45,259 bases of DNA from Pseudomonadota bacterium. GTDB lineage: Bacteria; Pseudomonadota; Gammaproteobacteria; Burkholderiales; Ferrovaceae. The stretch covers positions 1-45,259 of the forward strand of contig JAJZEH010000024.1 of the NCBI GenBank assembly GCA_021805725.1, given 5' to 3'. The first letter of the stretch is position 1. Every line of letters begins with the position of its first letter. The notes below the pieces were generated by a model. The model had not been told where the DNA came from. It did no database searches and saw nothing but the letters and a program-made list of their open reading frames with translations. Positions 1 through 10,253 of this stretch are shown here, piece by piece. The position numbers and the translations under genes were made by a program.

Positions 1-397
1 GGCCAATGCGTCTGGCCCCGGCCCGTTGTGCTTCCAGTGCCAGCTCGAGCGAATCGTAGCAGGAAATCCCCACTAAAAGCGGGCGCTCACTTTCAGAATG
101 TCCCTTATTCCAAGAGGTGCTGTCATCGCGACCCAGATGGACTCCAGCGGCGTTACAGGCGCGTGCCAAGGCGATGTCGTCGTTAACGATGAGGGCCACG
201 CCCTGGCGTTTGCATTGCAGTGCCAGAGCCTGTGCCTGCGCTTCGCGCAGTGCGGGTGCAAGGGTTTTGGCGCGGTACTGCAGTACGGTTACCCCCCCGT
301 CGATGGCCTGCTGAACCTGGCCGAGCAGACGGGTCGTATCCGCAATTTCGGGGGTAATGGCATAGAGGCCCCGAATGAGGGTGGGGTCAATGGACAT
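1..397 (-). CDS. thiE: Thiamine-phosphate synthase, N-terminal part (cut by window edge)
   Basis: Joins HMP-pyrophosphate and thiazole phosphate to make thiamine phosphate in the cytoplasm. Translation of the minus strand from the ATG at 397 gives about 132 residues open to the window edge, beginning MSIDPTLIRGLYAITPE. The GLYAITPE strand, the LQYRAK motif (about residue 40) and the LIVNDD and GVHLGRDD motifs are typical of the ThiE TIM barrel. The C-terminal half lies outside the window. The start overlaps the end of thiD by 11 nt, so the two are very probably translated from one mRNA. This gene is easy to miss because its ORF has no stop inside the window. Confidence 0.9.
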   Translation of the reverse strand, partial: MSIDPTLIRGLYAITPEIADTTRLLGQVQQAIDGGVTVLQYRAKTLAPALREAQAQALALQCKRQGVALIVNDDIALARACNAAGVHLGRDDSTSWNKGHSESERPLLVGISCYDSLELALEAQRAGARRIG

Positions 398-1217
398 CGC
401 CTGCCGGAGGTTCGTCGCGAGCCCAGAACAGGCGGTCGGGAATGGGTTGGCCCATCCCCAGGCGGAAGGCATCCTTGAGCGTTTGCCAGGTATATTCCTG
501 TGCCTCGGCCACGGCCTCCGCCATGTCGAGCCCCTGCGCCAGGCCTGCCGCGATGGCTGAACTCAGAGTACATCCCGAGCCGTGAAAACTGCCCAACAGC
601 CGTTCCCAGCCGTCAGAGCGAACCACGCCCTCGCGGCCATAGAGCGTGTTGATCACCTGACTGGAGTTGCTATGGGTGCCTGTGATCAGTACGTACTCAC
701 AGCCCGTTTCGAGGATCAGTCGCGCGGCTTCGGCGAAGTCGGGGTTGCCTTCTTCGGGAGGTTCGTCATAGGCAAGGCGCAGGATTTCCAGGGTGTTCGG
801 GGTCACGATGGTGGACTGGGGGATGATCAGTTCGCGCATGGCGAGGAGCATGTCTTCTGAGGCCAGCTCATCGCCGCGCCCGCTTGCCAGAATGGGATCC
901 AGCACCAGCGGAATTTCGGGATAATCGGAGACGATTTCAGCGATGGCGGCGATGGCTTCAACGCTGCCCAGAACGCCCAGCTTGAATACGCTCACCGGCA
1001 CGTCTTCCAGAATGCAGCGCGCCTGGTCCGCAACCCATTCGGCATCCAGAGGCATGACGTCTTCAACCCCCGTGGTGTCCTGAATGGTGACGCCCGTAAC
1101 CACGGATAGCGGGTGGCAACCCATGCTGGCCAAGGTCAGGACATCGGCTTGCAGTCCTGCGCCACCACTGGGATCAGTGGCTGCAAAAATCAGTACGGCG
1201 GGGGGCGGAGAGGTCAT
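387..1217 (-). CDS. thiD: Hydroxymethylpyrimidine/phosphomethylpyrimidine kinase
   Basis: Phosphorylates HMP and HMP-P to HMP-PP, the pyrimidine half of thiamine, in the cytoplasm. The 276-residue product has the ribokinase-fold features expected of ThiD: an N-terminal DPSGGAGLQAD substrate loop (about residues 15-25), the VLDPILASGRG segment, TPNTLE, and the FHGSGCTLSSAIAA anion-hole motif with the catalytic base Asp/Gly region near residue 212. Usual family length is about 265-270. It is first of a thiD-thiE pair. The upstream 124 nt are shared with the divergent rubredoxin gene. No TPP riboswitch could be recognised in that short gap. Confidence 0.93.
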   Translation of the reverse strand: MTSPPPAVLIFAATDPSGGAGLQADVLTLASMGCHPLSVVTGVTIQDTTGVEDVMPLDAEWVADQARCILEDVPVSVFKLGVLGSVEAIAAIAEIVSDYPEIPLVLDPILASGRGDELASEDMLLAMRELIIPQSTIVTPNTLEILRLAYDEPPEEGNPDFAEAARLILETGCEYVLITGTHSNSSQVINTLYGREGVVRSDGWERLLGSFHGSGCTLSSAIAAGLAQGLDMAEAVAEAQEYTWQTLKDAFRLGMGQPIPDRLFWARDEPPAGDVH

Positions 1218-1341
1218 GAACGAAGGTTGCTCTTCTGGGGTTCAGGTTTTATGATGCAGGGCTTGCAAAGCCAAATTCAGACTTTGGCCAGCAATTTGAT
1301 GATTTCAACATGTTTCATTCTAACTCAATTCCGGGAACACC
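1218..1341. promoter_or_regulatory. Divergent promoter region between thiD and rubredoxin
   Basis: This 124-nt gap must carry both promoters. It contains a small inverted repeat, GCCAAA at 1270-1275 and TTTGGC at 1283-1288 with a 7-nt spacer, which could be an operator. No convincing -35/-10 pair and no riboswitch core was recognised. The role is inferred only from position. Confidence 0.35.
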
Positions 1342-1524
1342 ATGGATGCTGCAAAAGGCTACAAAACCTATCTCTGCTTGATCTGCGGGTATATTTACGA
1401 CGAAGAGCTAGGCGCTCCCGATGACGGCATTCCGCCTTATACCCGCTGGGAAGACGTTCCGGTCAATTGGGTCTGCCCGGAGTGCGGCGCACGCAAGGAA
1501 GACTTCGAACTGATCGAGATCTGA
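1342..1524 (+). CDS. rubA: Rubredoxin
   Basis: Small one-iron electron carrier. The 60-residue protein has the two knuckles that bind iron through four cysteines: CLICGY (residues 13-18) and CPECGA (residues 44-49), with the usual GxPPxTxWEDVPxxWVCP core between them. Length is normal for a single-domain bacterial rubredoxin. A GGGAA stretch 5 nt before the ATG can serve as ribosome site. In betaproteobacteria a rubredoxin often sits next to thiD or hemL; here it is divergent from thiD. Its redox partner is not in the window. It ends 5 nt from the end of the convergent uppP gene. Confidence 0.94.
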   Translation: MDAAKGYKTYLCLICGYIYDEELGAPDDGIPPYTRWEDVPVNWVCPECGARKEDFELIEI

Positions 1525-1529
1525 ACGCG

Positions 1530-2354
1530 CTAACCCTCTGACCATTCGATCCACCCCATGGCGCTCGTGAACAGCACCACCACGCCAAACACAATTCTGT
1601 AACCGGCAAAAGGCGTGAAGTTGTGGCGGCTGACGTAGCGCAGCAAGGCGCGTACGGTGATGAATGCTGCCACGAATGAAAATAGCGAGCCTACTGCAAA
1701 CAAGCCGATGTCGGTGCCATGCAGGAGTGCACGGTATTTCACCAATTCGTGCAGCGTGGCGGCAAAGAGGGTGGGAATCGCCAGAAAAAACGAAAACTCC
1801 GTCGCCGCCCTGCGCGACAGGCCAAAGTAGAGTCCACCCATGATGGTGGCACCCGAACGGGAAGTCCCCGGAATCAACGCCACCGCTTGACAGAACCCTA
1901 TTTTCAGGGCGGTTTGCCAGGTCATGTCATCCACGCAATCCAGAAGTACGGGCTGCTTTCTGCGCTCCACCCAGAGAATGACAAATGCCCCCAGGATGAA
2001 CGCCAGGGCCACGGGGACAGGCGCGAAGAGATGGGCCTTGATGCGGCTCGCCAACAGAAGCCCCAGAAATGCTGCGGGCAGGAAGGCCACCATCAGATTG
2101 ACGGTAAACCGCCTGGCCTTGGGATCATGGGGCAGCCCCCGGATCACCGAAACCACCTTGGTGCGATATTCCCAGCAGACTGCCAGGATGGCGGCAAACT
2201 GGATGGCAATCTCGAACACCTTGCCCTTCTCGTCATTGAAGTTGAGCAGGCTACCCGCCACGATCAGGTGGCCCGTGCTCGAAACGGGCAGGAACTCGGT
2301 CAAGCCTTCGACAATGCCCAGGATGGCCGCCTTGGCCAGTAGCAGCAGATCCAT
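1530..2354 (-). CDS. uppP: Undecaprenyl-diphosphate phosphatase
   Basis: Inner-membrane enzyme that removes the terminal phosphate from undecaprenyl diphosphate, recycling the lipid carrier for peptidoglycan and LPS O-antigen synthesis (also called BacA). The 274-residue protein has the two signature motifs: [16 protein letters not shown] (about residues 16-31) and [10 protein letters not shown] (about 161-170), the Glu and Arg residues of which form the active site. Several hydrophobic segments follow, as expected for this membrane family. It lies 6 nt downstream of thiC and is likely transcribed with it. A GGTGTGA stretch before the ATG is a fair ribosome site. Confidence 0.95.
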   Translation of the reverse strand: MDLLLLAKAAILGIVEGLTEFLPVSSTGHLIVAGSLLNFNDEKGKVFEIAIQFAAILAVCWEYRTKVVSVIRGLPHDPKARRFTVNLMVAFLPAAFLGLLLASRIKAHLFAPVPVALAFILGAFVILWVERRKQPVLLDCVDDMTWQTALKIGFCQAVALIPGTSRSGATIMGGLYFGLSRRAATEFSFFLAIPTLFAATLHELVKYRALLHGTDIGLFAVGSLFSFVAAFITVRALLRYVSRHNFTPFAGYRIVFGVVVLFTSAMGWIEWSEG

Positions 2355-2360
2355 GCAGAA

Positions 2361-4265
<1,905 letters not shown>

Positions 4266-4282
4266 TCAATGACTTCCAATGG

Positions 4283-5533
4283 TTATCCGTTCAGGGCTTG
4301 TTTGAGCTTGTCGTAATCCAGTTCATTTTCCCACCGCGAAACCACAATGGTGGCAACGCCATTTCCGATGAAGTTGGTAATGGCGCGAGCCTCAGACATG
4401 AATCGGTCAATGCCCAGGATCAGGGCAAGACCCGCGATGGGAATGGAGGGGACGACGGCCAGGGTGGCAGCGAGCGTGATGAAACCGGCACCCGTTACAC
4501 CTGATGCTCCCTTCGAGGTGAGCATGGCCACAAGGAGCAGGCTCAGCTGTTGTTCCAGGGAGAGGTCGATGTTGAGTGCCTGGGCCACGAACAGCGCTGC
4601 CATGGTGAGGTAGATGTTGGTGCCGTCCAGATTGAACGAGTAGCCCGAGGGAACCACCAGACCCACCACGGATTTGGGACAGCCGGCTTTTTCGAGCTTA
4701 TGCATCAGCGGAACCAGCGCAGATTCGGACGAAGAGGTCCCCAGCACGGTCAGGAGCTCGTCCTTGATGTAGGAAAGGAACTTCAGGATGTTAAAGCCGA
4801 TCAGGGCGCTGATCAGCCCCAGTACCAACAGGATGAAGATCAGGCAGGTCAGGTAGAAGCTACCCATCAGGGACATCAGCGGGGCCAGCGCACCCACCCC
4901 GTACTTGCCAATGGTAAAGGCCATCGCACCACCAGCTCCGATGGGAGCCAGTTTCATAATGGTATTCATCATGCCGAAGAGGGCGTGGGACGTTTCCACG
5001 ATCAGACGATGCACGTATTCTCCGGCTGAACCGAGGTGGCTCAAGGACCATCCAAAGAGGATGGCGACCAGCAAGACCTGCAGCAAGTCCCCATTGCCCG
5101 AAAAGGCATCGAACAGTGTTTTTGGAATGATATGCAGGATGAAGTCGGCCACGGACTGCTCGGAAGCAGCCTTGGCATAGCTTGCAACGGCCTTGGGGTC
5201 GAGGGTGGCCGGATCCACGTTGAAGCCCTTGCCAGGTTGCAGCGTATTCATGACCACGAGGCCGATAATGAGGGCAAGGCTGGACACTACCTCAAAGTAA
5301 ATCAATGCCTTGCCGCCGACACGACCGACTTTTCTCATGTCGCCAGCACCCGCGATCCCCAGCACGACCGTGCAGAAGATGATCGGGGCAATCATCATCT
5401 TGACCAGGGCGATAAAGCCGTCACCCAGGGGTTTCAATGCCACAGCGTTCCTGGGGGCCACAAATCCAAAAATGGCACCGGCCAAGATGGCGAGCAATAC
5501 CCAGAAATAGAGCCGGCTGGTCATTCCCTTCAT
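4283..5533 (-). CDS. dctA: C4-dicarboxylate:cation symporter DctA
   Basis: Inner-membrane sodium/proton-driven importer of succinate, fumarate and malate (DAACS family). The 416-residue product shows the family hairpin and motifs: [18 protein letters not shown] near the N-terminus, [13 protein letters not shown] (serine-rich HP1 tip), [12 protein letters not shown] (TM7) and [12 protein letters not shown] (HP2). I start at the second in-frame ATG ([11 protein letters not shown]) because GAGGAAGG precedes it at good spacing; a longer frame from 5566 would run through a palindrome. Three inverted repeats fill the region upstream. thiC follows after 17 nt. A dicarboxylate importer beside a thiamine gene is an odd pairing; in an autotroph it would give some mixotrophic ability (inference). 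Confidence 0.93.
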   Translation of the reverse strand: MKGMTSRLYFWVLLAILAGAIFGFVAPRNAVALKPLGDGFIALVKMMIAPIIFCTVVLGIAGAGDMRKVGRVGGKALIYFEVVSSLALIIGLVVMNTLQPGKGFNVDPATLDPKAVASYAKAASEQSVADFILHIIPKTLFDAFSGNGDLLQVLLVAILFGWSLSHLGSAGEYVHRLIVETSHALFGMMNTIMKLAPIGAGGAMAFTIGKYGVGALAPLMSLMGSFYLTCLIFILLVLGLISALIGFNILKFLSYIKDELLTVLGTSSSESALVPLMHKLEKAGCPKSVVGLVVPSGYSFNLDGTNIYLTMAALFVAQALNIDLSLEQQLSLLLVAMLTSKGASGVTGAGFITLAATLAVVPSIPIAGLALILGIDRFMSEARAITNFIGNGVATIVVSRWENELDYDKLKQALNG

Positions 5534-5563
5534 TCGTGCCTTCCTCGATAAAATCACCACGAC

Positions 5564-5581
5564 CATGGCAATATTGCCATG
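5564..5581. promoter_or_regulatory. 18-bp perfect palindrome upstream of dctA
   Basis: CATGGCAAT followed directly by ATTGCCATG is a perfect 9+9 palindrome with no spacer, ending 31 nt before the chosen dctA ATG. Its symmetry fits a site for a dimeric regulator better than an RNA hairpin, which would have no loop. It lies where a repressor could block dctA transcription or translation. The regulator is unknown. Confidence 0.5.
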
Positions 5582-5595
5582 CCGCGCCCAGTTTA

Positions 5596-5646
5596 CCCTG
5601 ATTCAGACCGTCAGTTGCACCAACTGCGGTGAACCCTTGATCAGGG
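5596..5646. promoter_or_regulatory. Nested inverted repeat (stem-loop) upstream of dctA
   Basis: An outer stem CCCTGAT (5596-5602) with ATCAGGG (5640-5646) encloses an inner stem ACCG-T-CAGTTG (5607-5617) with CAACTGCGGT (5621-5630), closed by the 3-nt loop CAC and having one bulged T. There is no T-run on either side, so it is not a simple terminator. It lies 63-113 nt upstream of dctA and upstream of the methyltransferase promoter. It may be a structured dctA leader or a double operator. No known RNA family was recognised. Confidence 0.45.
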
Positions 5647-5671
5647 GCAAGCTCACCCGGCCGTCGGTTAG

Positions 5672-5701
5672 GCCTCGCGAGGCAGTCGAGTTTGGTACAA
5701 T
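5672..5701 (+). promoter_or_regulatory. Probable promoter with palindromic operator for the methyltransferase gene
   Basis: An extended -10 element, TGG-TACAAT (hexamer 5696-5701), lies about 36 nt before the ATG at 5738. The 12-bp palindrome GCCTCGCGAGGC (5672-5683) occupies the place of the -35 box, where a bound repressor or activator would act directly. No good -35 sequence is visible, in keeping with an extended -10 or an activator-dependent promoter. Confidence 0.45.
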
Positions 5702-5737
5702 ATCCTCCCCTTGTCTCAAGACTCTGGAATTGCACCC

Positions 5738-6391
5738 ATGAATATAGAACAAGCCCGTTTCAATATGGTCGAGCAGCAAATCAGACCGTGGGAAGTACTG
5801 GATATTACGGTGCTTGATCTGCTCTACGAAGTGCGACGCGAGGATTTCGTCCCCGAGGCCTGGCGTGGCCTGGCTTTCGTGGACATGGAAATTCCACTGG
5901 GCCTGGGTGAGGCCATGCTGTCTCCAAAACTGGAGGCGCGCCTGCTGCAGGAGTTGCGTCTCAAAAAGTCCGACCGCGTCCTCGAAGTGGGCACGGGCAG
6001 TGGCTATATGGCAGCATTGCTGGGTCGTTTGGCCGCTTCGGTCACCAGCGTGGAAATTCATCCTGAGCTTGCGGCACAGGCGGCCAGAACGTTGAAGGCT
6101 CATGGCCATGACAATGTCCTGGTCGAAGTGGGCGATGCAGCCCAGGGTTGGCGTCCAGGAACCCAATGGGACGCAATCGTGCTGACCGGGTCCGTACCCG
6201 TGTTGCCCCAGAGTTTCCTGGATGCCATCGCTCCCGGCGGGTGCCTGCTCGCAGTGGTGGGAGACGCGCCTGCCATGGAGGTGATTCGCTGGAAACGGGA
6301 CAATGCGGGGGCCTTACGCTCCGAGGTCCTGTTTGAAACCGTCATCCCGCCCCTTCACCACGCGCTCCAGCCTGCGCGCTTCCAGTTCTGA
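5738..6391 (+). CDS. pcm: Protein-L-isoaspartate O-methyltransferase family protein
   Basis: Predicted SAM-dependent methyltransferase that repairs isoaspartyl residues in damaged proteins. The 217-residue product begins MNIEQARFNMVEQQIRPW, typical of the proteobacterial PCMT paralogue. It has the SAM-binding motif VLEVGTGSGYMAALL (about residues 82-96), VEIHPEL (post I) and a late motif APGGCLLAVV. The in-frame TTG at 5711 is disfavoured because it lies at the expected transcription start. In many betaproteobacteria this paralogue sits before tolC and is not certain to act on isoaspartate; here greB follows convergently after 6 nt. Exact substrate is therefore less sure than the family. Confidence 0.82.
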   Translation: MNIEQARFNMVEQQIRPWEVLDITVLDLLYEVRREDFVPEAWRGLAFVDMEIPLGLGEAMLSPKLEARLLQELRLKKSDRVLEVGTGSGYMAALLGRLAASVTSVEIHPELAAQAARTLKAHGHDNVLVEVGDAAQGWRPGTQWDAIVLTGSVPVLPQSFLDAIAPGGCLLAVVGDAPAMEVIRWKRDNAGALRSEVLFETVIPPLHHALQPARFQF

Positions 6392-6397
6392 TCCGAT

Positions 6398-6970
6398 TCA
6401 GGACTGAACGGGGGTGTCCGTTACATAGCGGACCTCCAGAATCTCGAGTTCCCGAGGTCCCGCCGGACTCTGAAAGCGGATGATTTCCCCCTCGCGCTGC
6501 TTGAGCAATGCGCGTGCCAAGGGAGAGATCCAGCTGATGTGTCCATGCGCCGGGTCCGTTTCGTCCACCCCCACGATTTGGTAGGTTTTCGGCATGCCGG
6601 TTTCGTCATTCACGGTGACGGTGGCTCCGAAGAAAATCTGGTCGTTGCCTGCCTGTAGCCCCGGGTCAACGATCTGGGCAATTTCCAGGCGTTTGGTGAG
6701 AAAGCGCAGCCGCCGGTCGATTTCGCGCAGGCGCCGTTTACCATAAATGTAATCCCCGTTCTCCGAACGATCCCCATTGGATGCAGCCCACGCGACGGTT
6801 TCCACCACCGAAGGGCGCTCGATACGCAGCAGATGCTCCATTTCATCGCATAAACGCGCGTGACCGGTTGGCGTGATGTAGTTGGGCGTGCCCTTGGGCA
6901 AGCTGGATACGGGCTCGGCATCCTCCTCTTCGGAATCGGCGTCATTTTCTCGTGTAAATGCTTTGCTCAT
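6398..6970 (-). CDS. greB: Transcription elongation factor GreB
   Basis: Rescues backtracked RNA polymerase by stimulating cleavage of the nascent RNA. The 190-residue protein has an N-terminal coiled-coil domain containing the GreB hallmark SNGDRSENGDYIYGKRR, in which the acidic tip residues (Asp and Glu) coordinate magnesium in the polymerase secondary channel. A C-terminal FKBP-like domain follows. The first 25 residues are an acidic extension not usual in E. coli GreB. Its start overlaps the end of waaA by 4 nt (ATGA type), so it is translationally coupled to an LPS gene, an arrangement that ties a transcription factor to envelope synthesis. Confidence 0.92.
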   Translation of the reverse strand: MSKAFTRENDADSEEEDAEPVSSLPKGTPNYITPTGHARLCDEMEHLLRIERPSVVETVAWAASNGDRSENGDYIYGKRRLREIDRRLRFLTKRLEIAQIVDPGLQAGNDQIFFGATVTVNDETGMPKTYQIVGVDETDPAHGHISWISPLARALLKQREGEIIRFQSPAGPRELEILEVRYVTDTPVQS

Positions 6971-8235
6971 GGAGAGAGGGGCAGATAGGGTTCGATCAAG
7001 GACAGGATCTTATGGGCGGCACCTTGATGTTGCAACGTAAAGCGTTGCCCGGCAGCCCCCATTTGCTGGCGACGCGGGGCATCGCGCAACAGTGCGGGGA
7101 GCACCTCGAGCAATGCCGAGACATGTTGCACGCGGATTGCCGCACCTGCGGCGATGGCCCACTCGGTGGCATCCAGAAAATTGTAGGTGTTGGGCCCCAC
7201 CAGAACGGGACAACCCACGGCGGTGGCCTCAATCAGGTTTTGCCCGCCAAAGGGCAGCAGGCTGCCGCCGATCAGCGCGACATCAGCAATTTGGTAGCAA
7301 GCCTGCAGTTCGCCCATGCTGTCGCCCAGCAGTACCGGTACATCCTCCGGAACGGGGCGATTTTCCGAGCGGCGCACGAAGGGAATGGCGAGGCTTTCCA
7401 ACAGGGCTGCCACTTCGTCGAAGCGTTGTGGATGGCGCGGTACCAGGATCAGGAGGGCCCCAGGACAAGCCAGCTTGGGAAGCAGCTCCAGCAGCAGGCG
7501 CTCCTCGCCGGGACGGGTGCTGGCCGCGAGCCAAATGGGGCGTCCGCCGCCGACCAGGGCACGCAGTGAGGTCAGGGCGGCTTCTGAATCAGGGGCTTGC
7601 GGCGTGTCGAATTTAAGGTTTCCGGCCACGGAAATCCGTTGCGCGCCGAGGCGGGTAAAGCGTTGCGCATCATTTTCAGTTTGTGCCGCAATCAGGGAAA
7701 GTTGCGAGAGCATCTCTCCCGTGAGTGGCTGGGCACGCCGGTATCGTGCCGCCGACTTTTCGGACAGGCGTGCGTTGACCAGCAGTACGGGCACCCCTGC
7801 CTCGGCACAGCAGTGGATCAGATTGGGCCAGAGTTCGGTCTCCAGCAGCACCCCGATCCGGGGTTTGAAGTGATTCAAAAACCGATGAATGGCAAATGGC
7901 AAGTCATAGGGCAGGTAACAGCGCAGGATGTCGGGGCCAATCAATTCGGGCGCCGTTTCGCGTCCCGTGGGGGTCATGTGGGTGAGGAGCAGCTGATATT
8001 CGGGATGTTGCTTGCGAATCAGCTGGATGAGCGAGGCCGCAGCACGTGTCTCGCCCACCGAGACTGCGTGTAACCAGAGGATGGGACGCGTGGGACGCAT
8101 TGCATATCGACCCAGGCGTTCGTCCCAATGGTGCAGATATGCGGGTTGACGACGGCTGCGCCAGAGCAGACGGATCAACGCCAGTGGCAACATTGCCCAG
8201 ACGAGGAGCCCGTAGATGCGGCGCGTGGTCACCAT
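6967..8235 (-). CDS. waaA: 3-deoxy-D-manno-octulosonic acid (Kdo) transferase
   Basis: Adds Kdo residues from CMP-Kdo to lipid IVA at the inner face of the cytoplasmic membrane. The 422-residue protein has an N-terminal membrane anchor (about residues 7-23), the HAVSVGETRAA motif with the catalytic base Glu (about residue 62), and the GT-B fold CMP-Kdo site with LLGDSMGEL, IGGSLLPFGGQNLIEA and VLVGPNTYNF. Length is normal (about 420). It overlaps waaC by 7 nt and greB by 4 nt, giving a tight waaC-waaA-greB operon. Whether it adds one or two Kdo units cannot be told. Confidence 0.95.
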   Translation of the reverse strand: MVTTRRIYGLLVWAMLPLALIRLLWRSRRQPAYLHHWDERLGRYAMRPTRPILWLHAVSVGETRAAASLIQLIRKQHPEYQLLLTHMTPTGRETAPELIGPDILRCYLPYDLPFAIHRFLNHFKPRIGVLLETELWPNLIHCCAEAGVPVLLVNARLSEKSAARYRRAQPLTGEMLSQLSLIAAQTENDAQRFTRLGAQRISVAGNLKFDTPQAPDSEAALTSLRALVGGGRPIWLAASTRPGEERLLLELLPKLACPGALLILVPRHPQRFDEVAALLESLAIPFVRRSENRPVPEDVPVLLGDSMGELQACYQIADVALIGGSLLPFGGQNLIEATAVGCPVLVGPNTYNFLDATEWAIAAGAAIRVQHVSALLEVLPALLRDAPRRQQMGAAGQRFTLQHQGAAHKILSLIEPYLPLSP

Positions 8236-9182
8236 GGGGTAGGTAGGGCACGCATGACTTTTTCCACTGAGGGGATCTGTTTTTTACCGCCGCAGTTGAC
8301 CGCCACAGGGCTGCCATACACGCCAGTGTCTTCGGGCCGGGTTGCAGTGAATATGGCCACCACCGGGCGATTGAGGGCGGTCGCCAAATGCGACAGGCCG
8401 GTATCCACTCCGACCACGCAGCGCGCGTGTGCGAGGAGGGCAGCGAGTGCTGCCAGATTCAGGACAGGGGCTGCCACGGCAGCGGGAATGCGGCTGGCCA
8501 GCCGCGCGGCACGATCACGCTCGATGGCACTGCCTCCGGGGATGATGGCACGCAGCCCCTGCTGATGGAGGCGCACACCCAGCTCGATCCAGTAACTTTC
8601 GGGCCACTCCTTGTGGGGGCGGCTGGTGGCGTGCAGCAAAACCACGTAAGGTCCGGCTGGCGTCCAATCCGGCGGTGCGCTGGGGAATTTGAGACCGTAG
8701 CGCACTTCGGGATCGGGTGCGTAGCCCAGCGCCTGGGCCGTCAGCAGCCGGTTGCGTTCAACTGCGTGCAAGTCCCAGGGGATCGCAAATCTTTCCTGGT
8801 AGGCCAGGGTGGCCCAGGGCTCGCGTGCGCTGGACCAGGCATAGCCCATGTGGTGCGCTGGAGCCAGCCATCCGAGCAAAGCGCTTTTGATGAGGCCCTG
8901 CAGGTCAATGGTGAGGTCATAGGCGCCATCCCGCAGCAGGCGGCGCAGGGATGCCAGTTCATGCCATGTGTCCCGCGAAAGGGGGGCCTTGCGCCAGCGG
9001 CGGGTGGCAACCGGGATGATGCGCCGTACCGAAGGGTGGAGCGCCGGGATGGCGGAAAAAGATTCTTCCACCATCCAGTCCACGGCAATGTCGGGACAAT
9101 GACGAGCAATGTCGGAAACGGCCGGCAAGGCATGGACCACATCACCCAGTGAGGATGTTTTGATAATCAGGATTTTGCGCAT
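8229..9182 (-). CDS. waaC: Lipopolysaccharide heptosyltransferase I
   Basis: Adds the first L-glycero-D-manno-heptose to Kdo in the inner core of LPS. The 317-residue GT9 protein begins MRKILIIKTSSLGDVVHALPA, with the GD motif near residue 13 that holds the catalytic Asp. It has the YDLTIDLQGLIKSALLGWL segment and the ADP-heptose site VVGVDTGLSHLATAL. Length matches WaaC (about 320). The start ATG is preceded at exactly 6 nt by TAGAAT and there is no Shine-Dalgarno sequence, so the mRNA may be leaderless. It is divergent from a sugar epimerase gene. Confidence 0.92.
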   Translation of the reverse strand: MRKILIIKTSSLGDVVHALPAVSDIARHCPDIAVDWMVEESFSAIPALHPSVRRIIPVATRRWRKAPLSRDTWHELASLRRLLRDGAYDLTIDLQGLIKSALLGWLAPAHHMGYAWSSAREPWATLAYQERFAIPWDLHAVERNRLLTAQALGYAPDPEVRYGLKFPSAPPDWTPAGPYVVLLHATSRPHKEWPESYWIELGVRLHQQGLRAIIPGGSAIERDRAARLASRIPAAVAAPVLNLAALAALLAHARCVVGVDTGLSHLATALNRPVVAIFTATRPEDTGVYGSPVAVNCGGKKQIPSVEKVMRALPTPW

Positions 9183-9188
9183 CCCGAC

Positions 9189-9194
9189 ATTCTA
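9189..9194 (-). promoter_or_regulatory. Predicted -10 element placing waaC transcription start at its ATG
   Basis: On the minus strand TAGAAT is followed by GTCGGG and then the waaC ATG. A start about 7 nt after the hexamer would fall on the A of ATG, giving a leaderless transcript. No clear -35 box was seen. Same layout as at 9237, 15778, 23370 and 24162. Confidence 0.45.
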
Positions 9195-9233
9195 GGCTGT
9201 GCGCCAAACCGCGGCTACCCATGGCAGACCCCA

Positions 9234-9242
9234 TGCTAAAAT
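9234..9242 (+). promoter_or_regulatory. Extended -10 placing epimerase transcription start at its ATG
   Basis: TGC-TAAAAT (hexamer 9237-9242) is followed by TTGCCC and the ATG at 9249. The TG of an extended -10 is present, the -35 region is poor, and no ribosome site precedes the ATG. Predicts a leaderless mRNA. Confidence 0.45.
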
Positions 9243-9248
9243 TTGCCC

Positions 9249-10253
9249 ATGAGGATACTGGTTACCGGAGTTGCGGGATTCATCGGCATGCACGTGGCGA
9301 GGCGACTGCTGCTGGAGGGACATACCGTCATTGGACTGGACAACCTCAATGACTACTACGAAGTGGCGCTGAAAGAGGCGCGCCTGAGCCGGCTGGCCGA
9401 CCAGTCCGAATTCGGCTTTCACCTCCTGGATATCAGCGATGCACGCGCCATGGCAACGATTTTTTCGGAAGGCGGCTTTTCCCATGTGGTGCATCTTGCG
9501 GCTCAAGCCGGGGTGCGCTATTCACTGAAAAATCCACTGGCTTACGTCAACTCCAACCTGACTGGATTTGCCCATGTGCTGGAGGGGTGTCGCCACCACC
9601 AGATCCGACATCTCGTCTACGCCAGCACGTCCAGCGTCTACGGCACCAATGCACGACTGCCCTTTCGCGAGCACGATCCGGCCGATCATCCAGCCAGCCT
9701 CTACGCTGCTACGAAGCGGGCTAACGAGCTGATGGCGCATTCCTACAGTCACCTGTTTGGTTTGCCCTCGACGGGGTTGCGCTTCTTTACCGTGTACGGC
9801 CCCTGGGGTCGGCCTGACATGGCCTATGCCCTGTTCACCCGGGCCATTCTGGAGGGCCGTCCGATCCAGGTCTTCAACCAGGGACACATGCGCCGGGATT
9901 TCACCTATGTCGACGATATCGTGGAAGGCGTGGTGCGGGTGTTGGCGCAACCGGCCGCTCCCGATCCCGCTTTTGACCGCATGCGCCCCGACCCGGCCAG
10001 CAGCGATGTACCGTGGCGGATCTACAACGTGGGTCATCACCAACCCGTGCCGCTCGAGACGTTTATCGATGTATTGGAGCGTTGTCTCGACAAAAAGGCC
10101 ATCCGCGAGTATTTACCCATGCAATCCGGTGATGTGGAAGAAACCTTTGCCGAGATTGCCGACCTTGCCGAGGCGGTGGGATACCGGCCCCAGACCCCAC
10201 TGGAATCCGGGCTCGAGCGATTTGTTTCCTGGTATCGGAGCTACTATTCATGA
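9249..10253 (+). CDS. NAD-dependent epimerase, UDP-glucuronate 4-epimerase-like
   Basis: Short-chain dehydrogenase-type nucleotide-sugar epimerase, probably interconverting UDP-glucuronate and UDP-galacturonate for LPS or capsule. The 334-residue product begins MRILVTGVAGFIGMHVARRL, a Rossmann GxxGxxG site. It has DNLNDYY (typical of the UDP-GlcA epimerase subfamily), HLAAQAGVRYS, ASTSSVYG with the catalytic Ser/Thr, and YAATK with catalytic Tyr and Lys. RFFTVYGPWGRPDMA follows. I start at the ATG rather than the TTG two codons upstream because the family begins here. It overlaps the next glycosyltransferase by 4 nt. Exact sugar is inferred from motif resemblance. Confidence 0.85.
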   Translation: MRILVTGVAGFIGMHVARRLLLEGHTVIGLDNLNDYYEVALKEARLSRLADQSEFGFHLLDISDARAMATIFSEGGFSHVVHLAAQAGVRYSLKNPLAYVNSNLTGFAHVLEGCRHHQIRHLVYASTSSVYGTNARLPFREHDPADHPASLYAATKRANELMAHSYSHLFGLPSTGLRFFTVYGPWGRPDMAYALFTRAILEGRPIQVFNQGHMRRDFTYVDDIVEGVVRVLAQPAAPDPAFDRMRPDPASSDVPWRIYNVGHHQPVPLETFIDVLERCLDKKAIREYLPMQSGDVEETFAEIADLAEAVGYRPQTPLESGLERFVSWYRSYYS

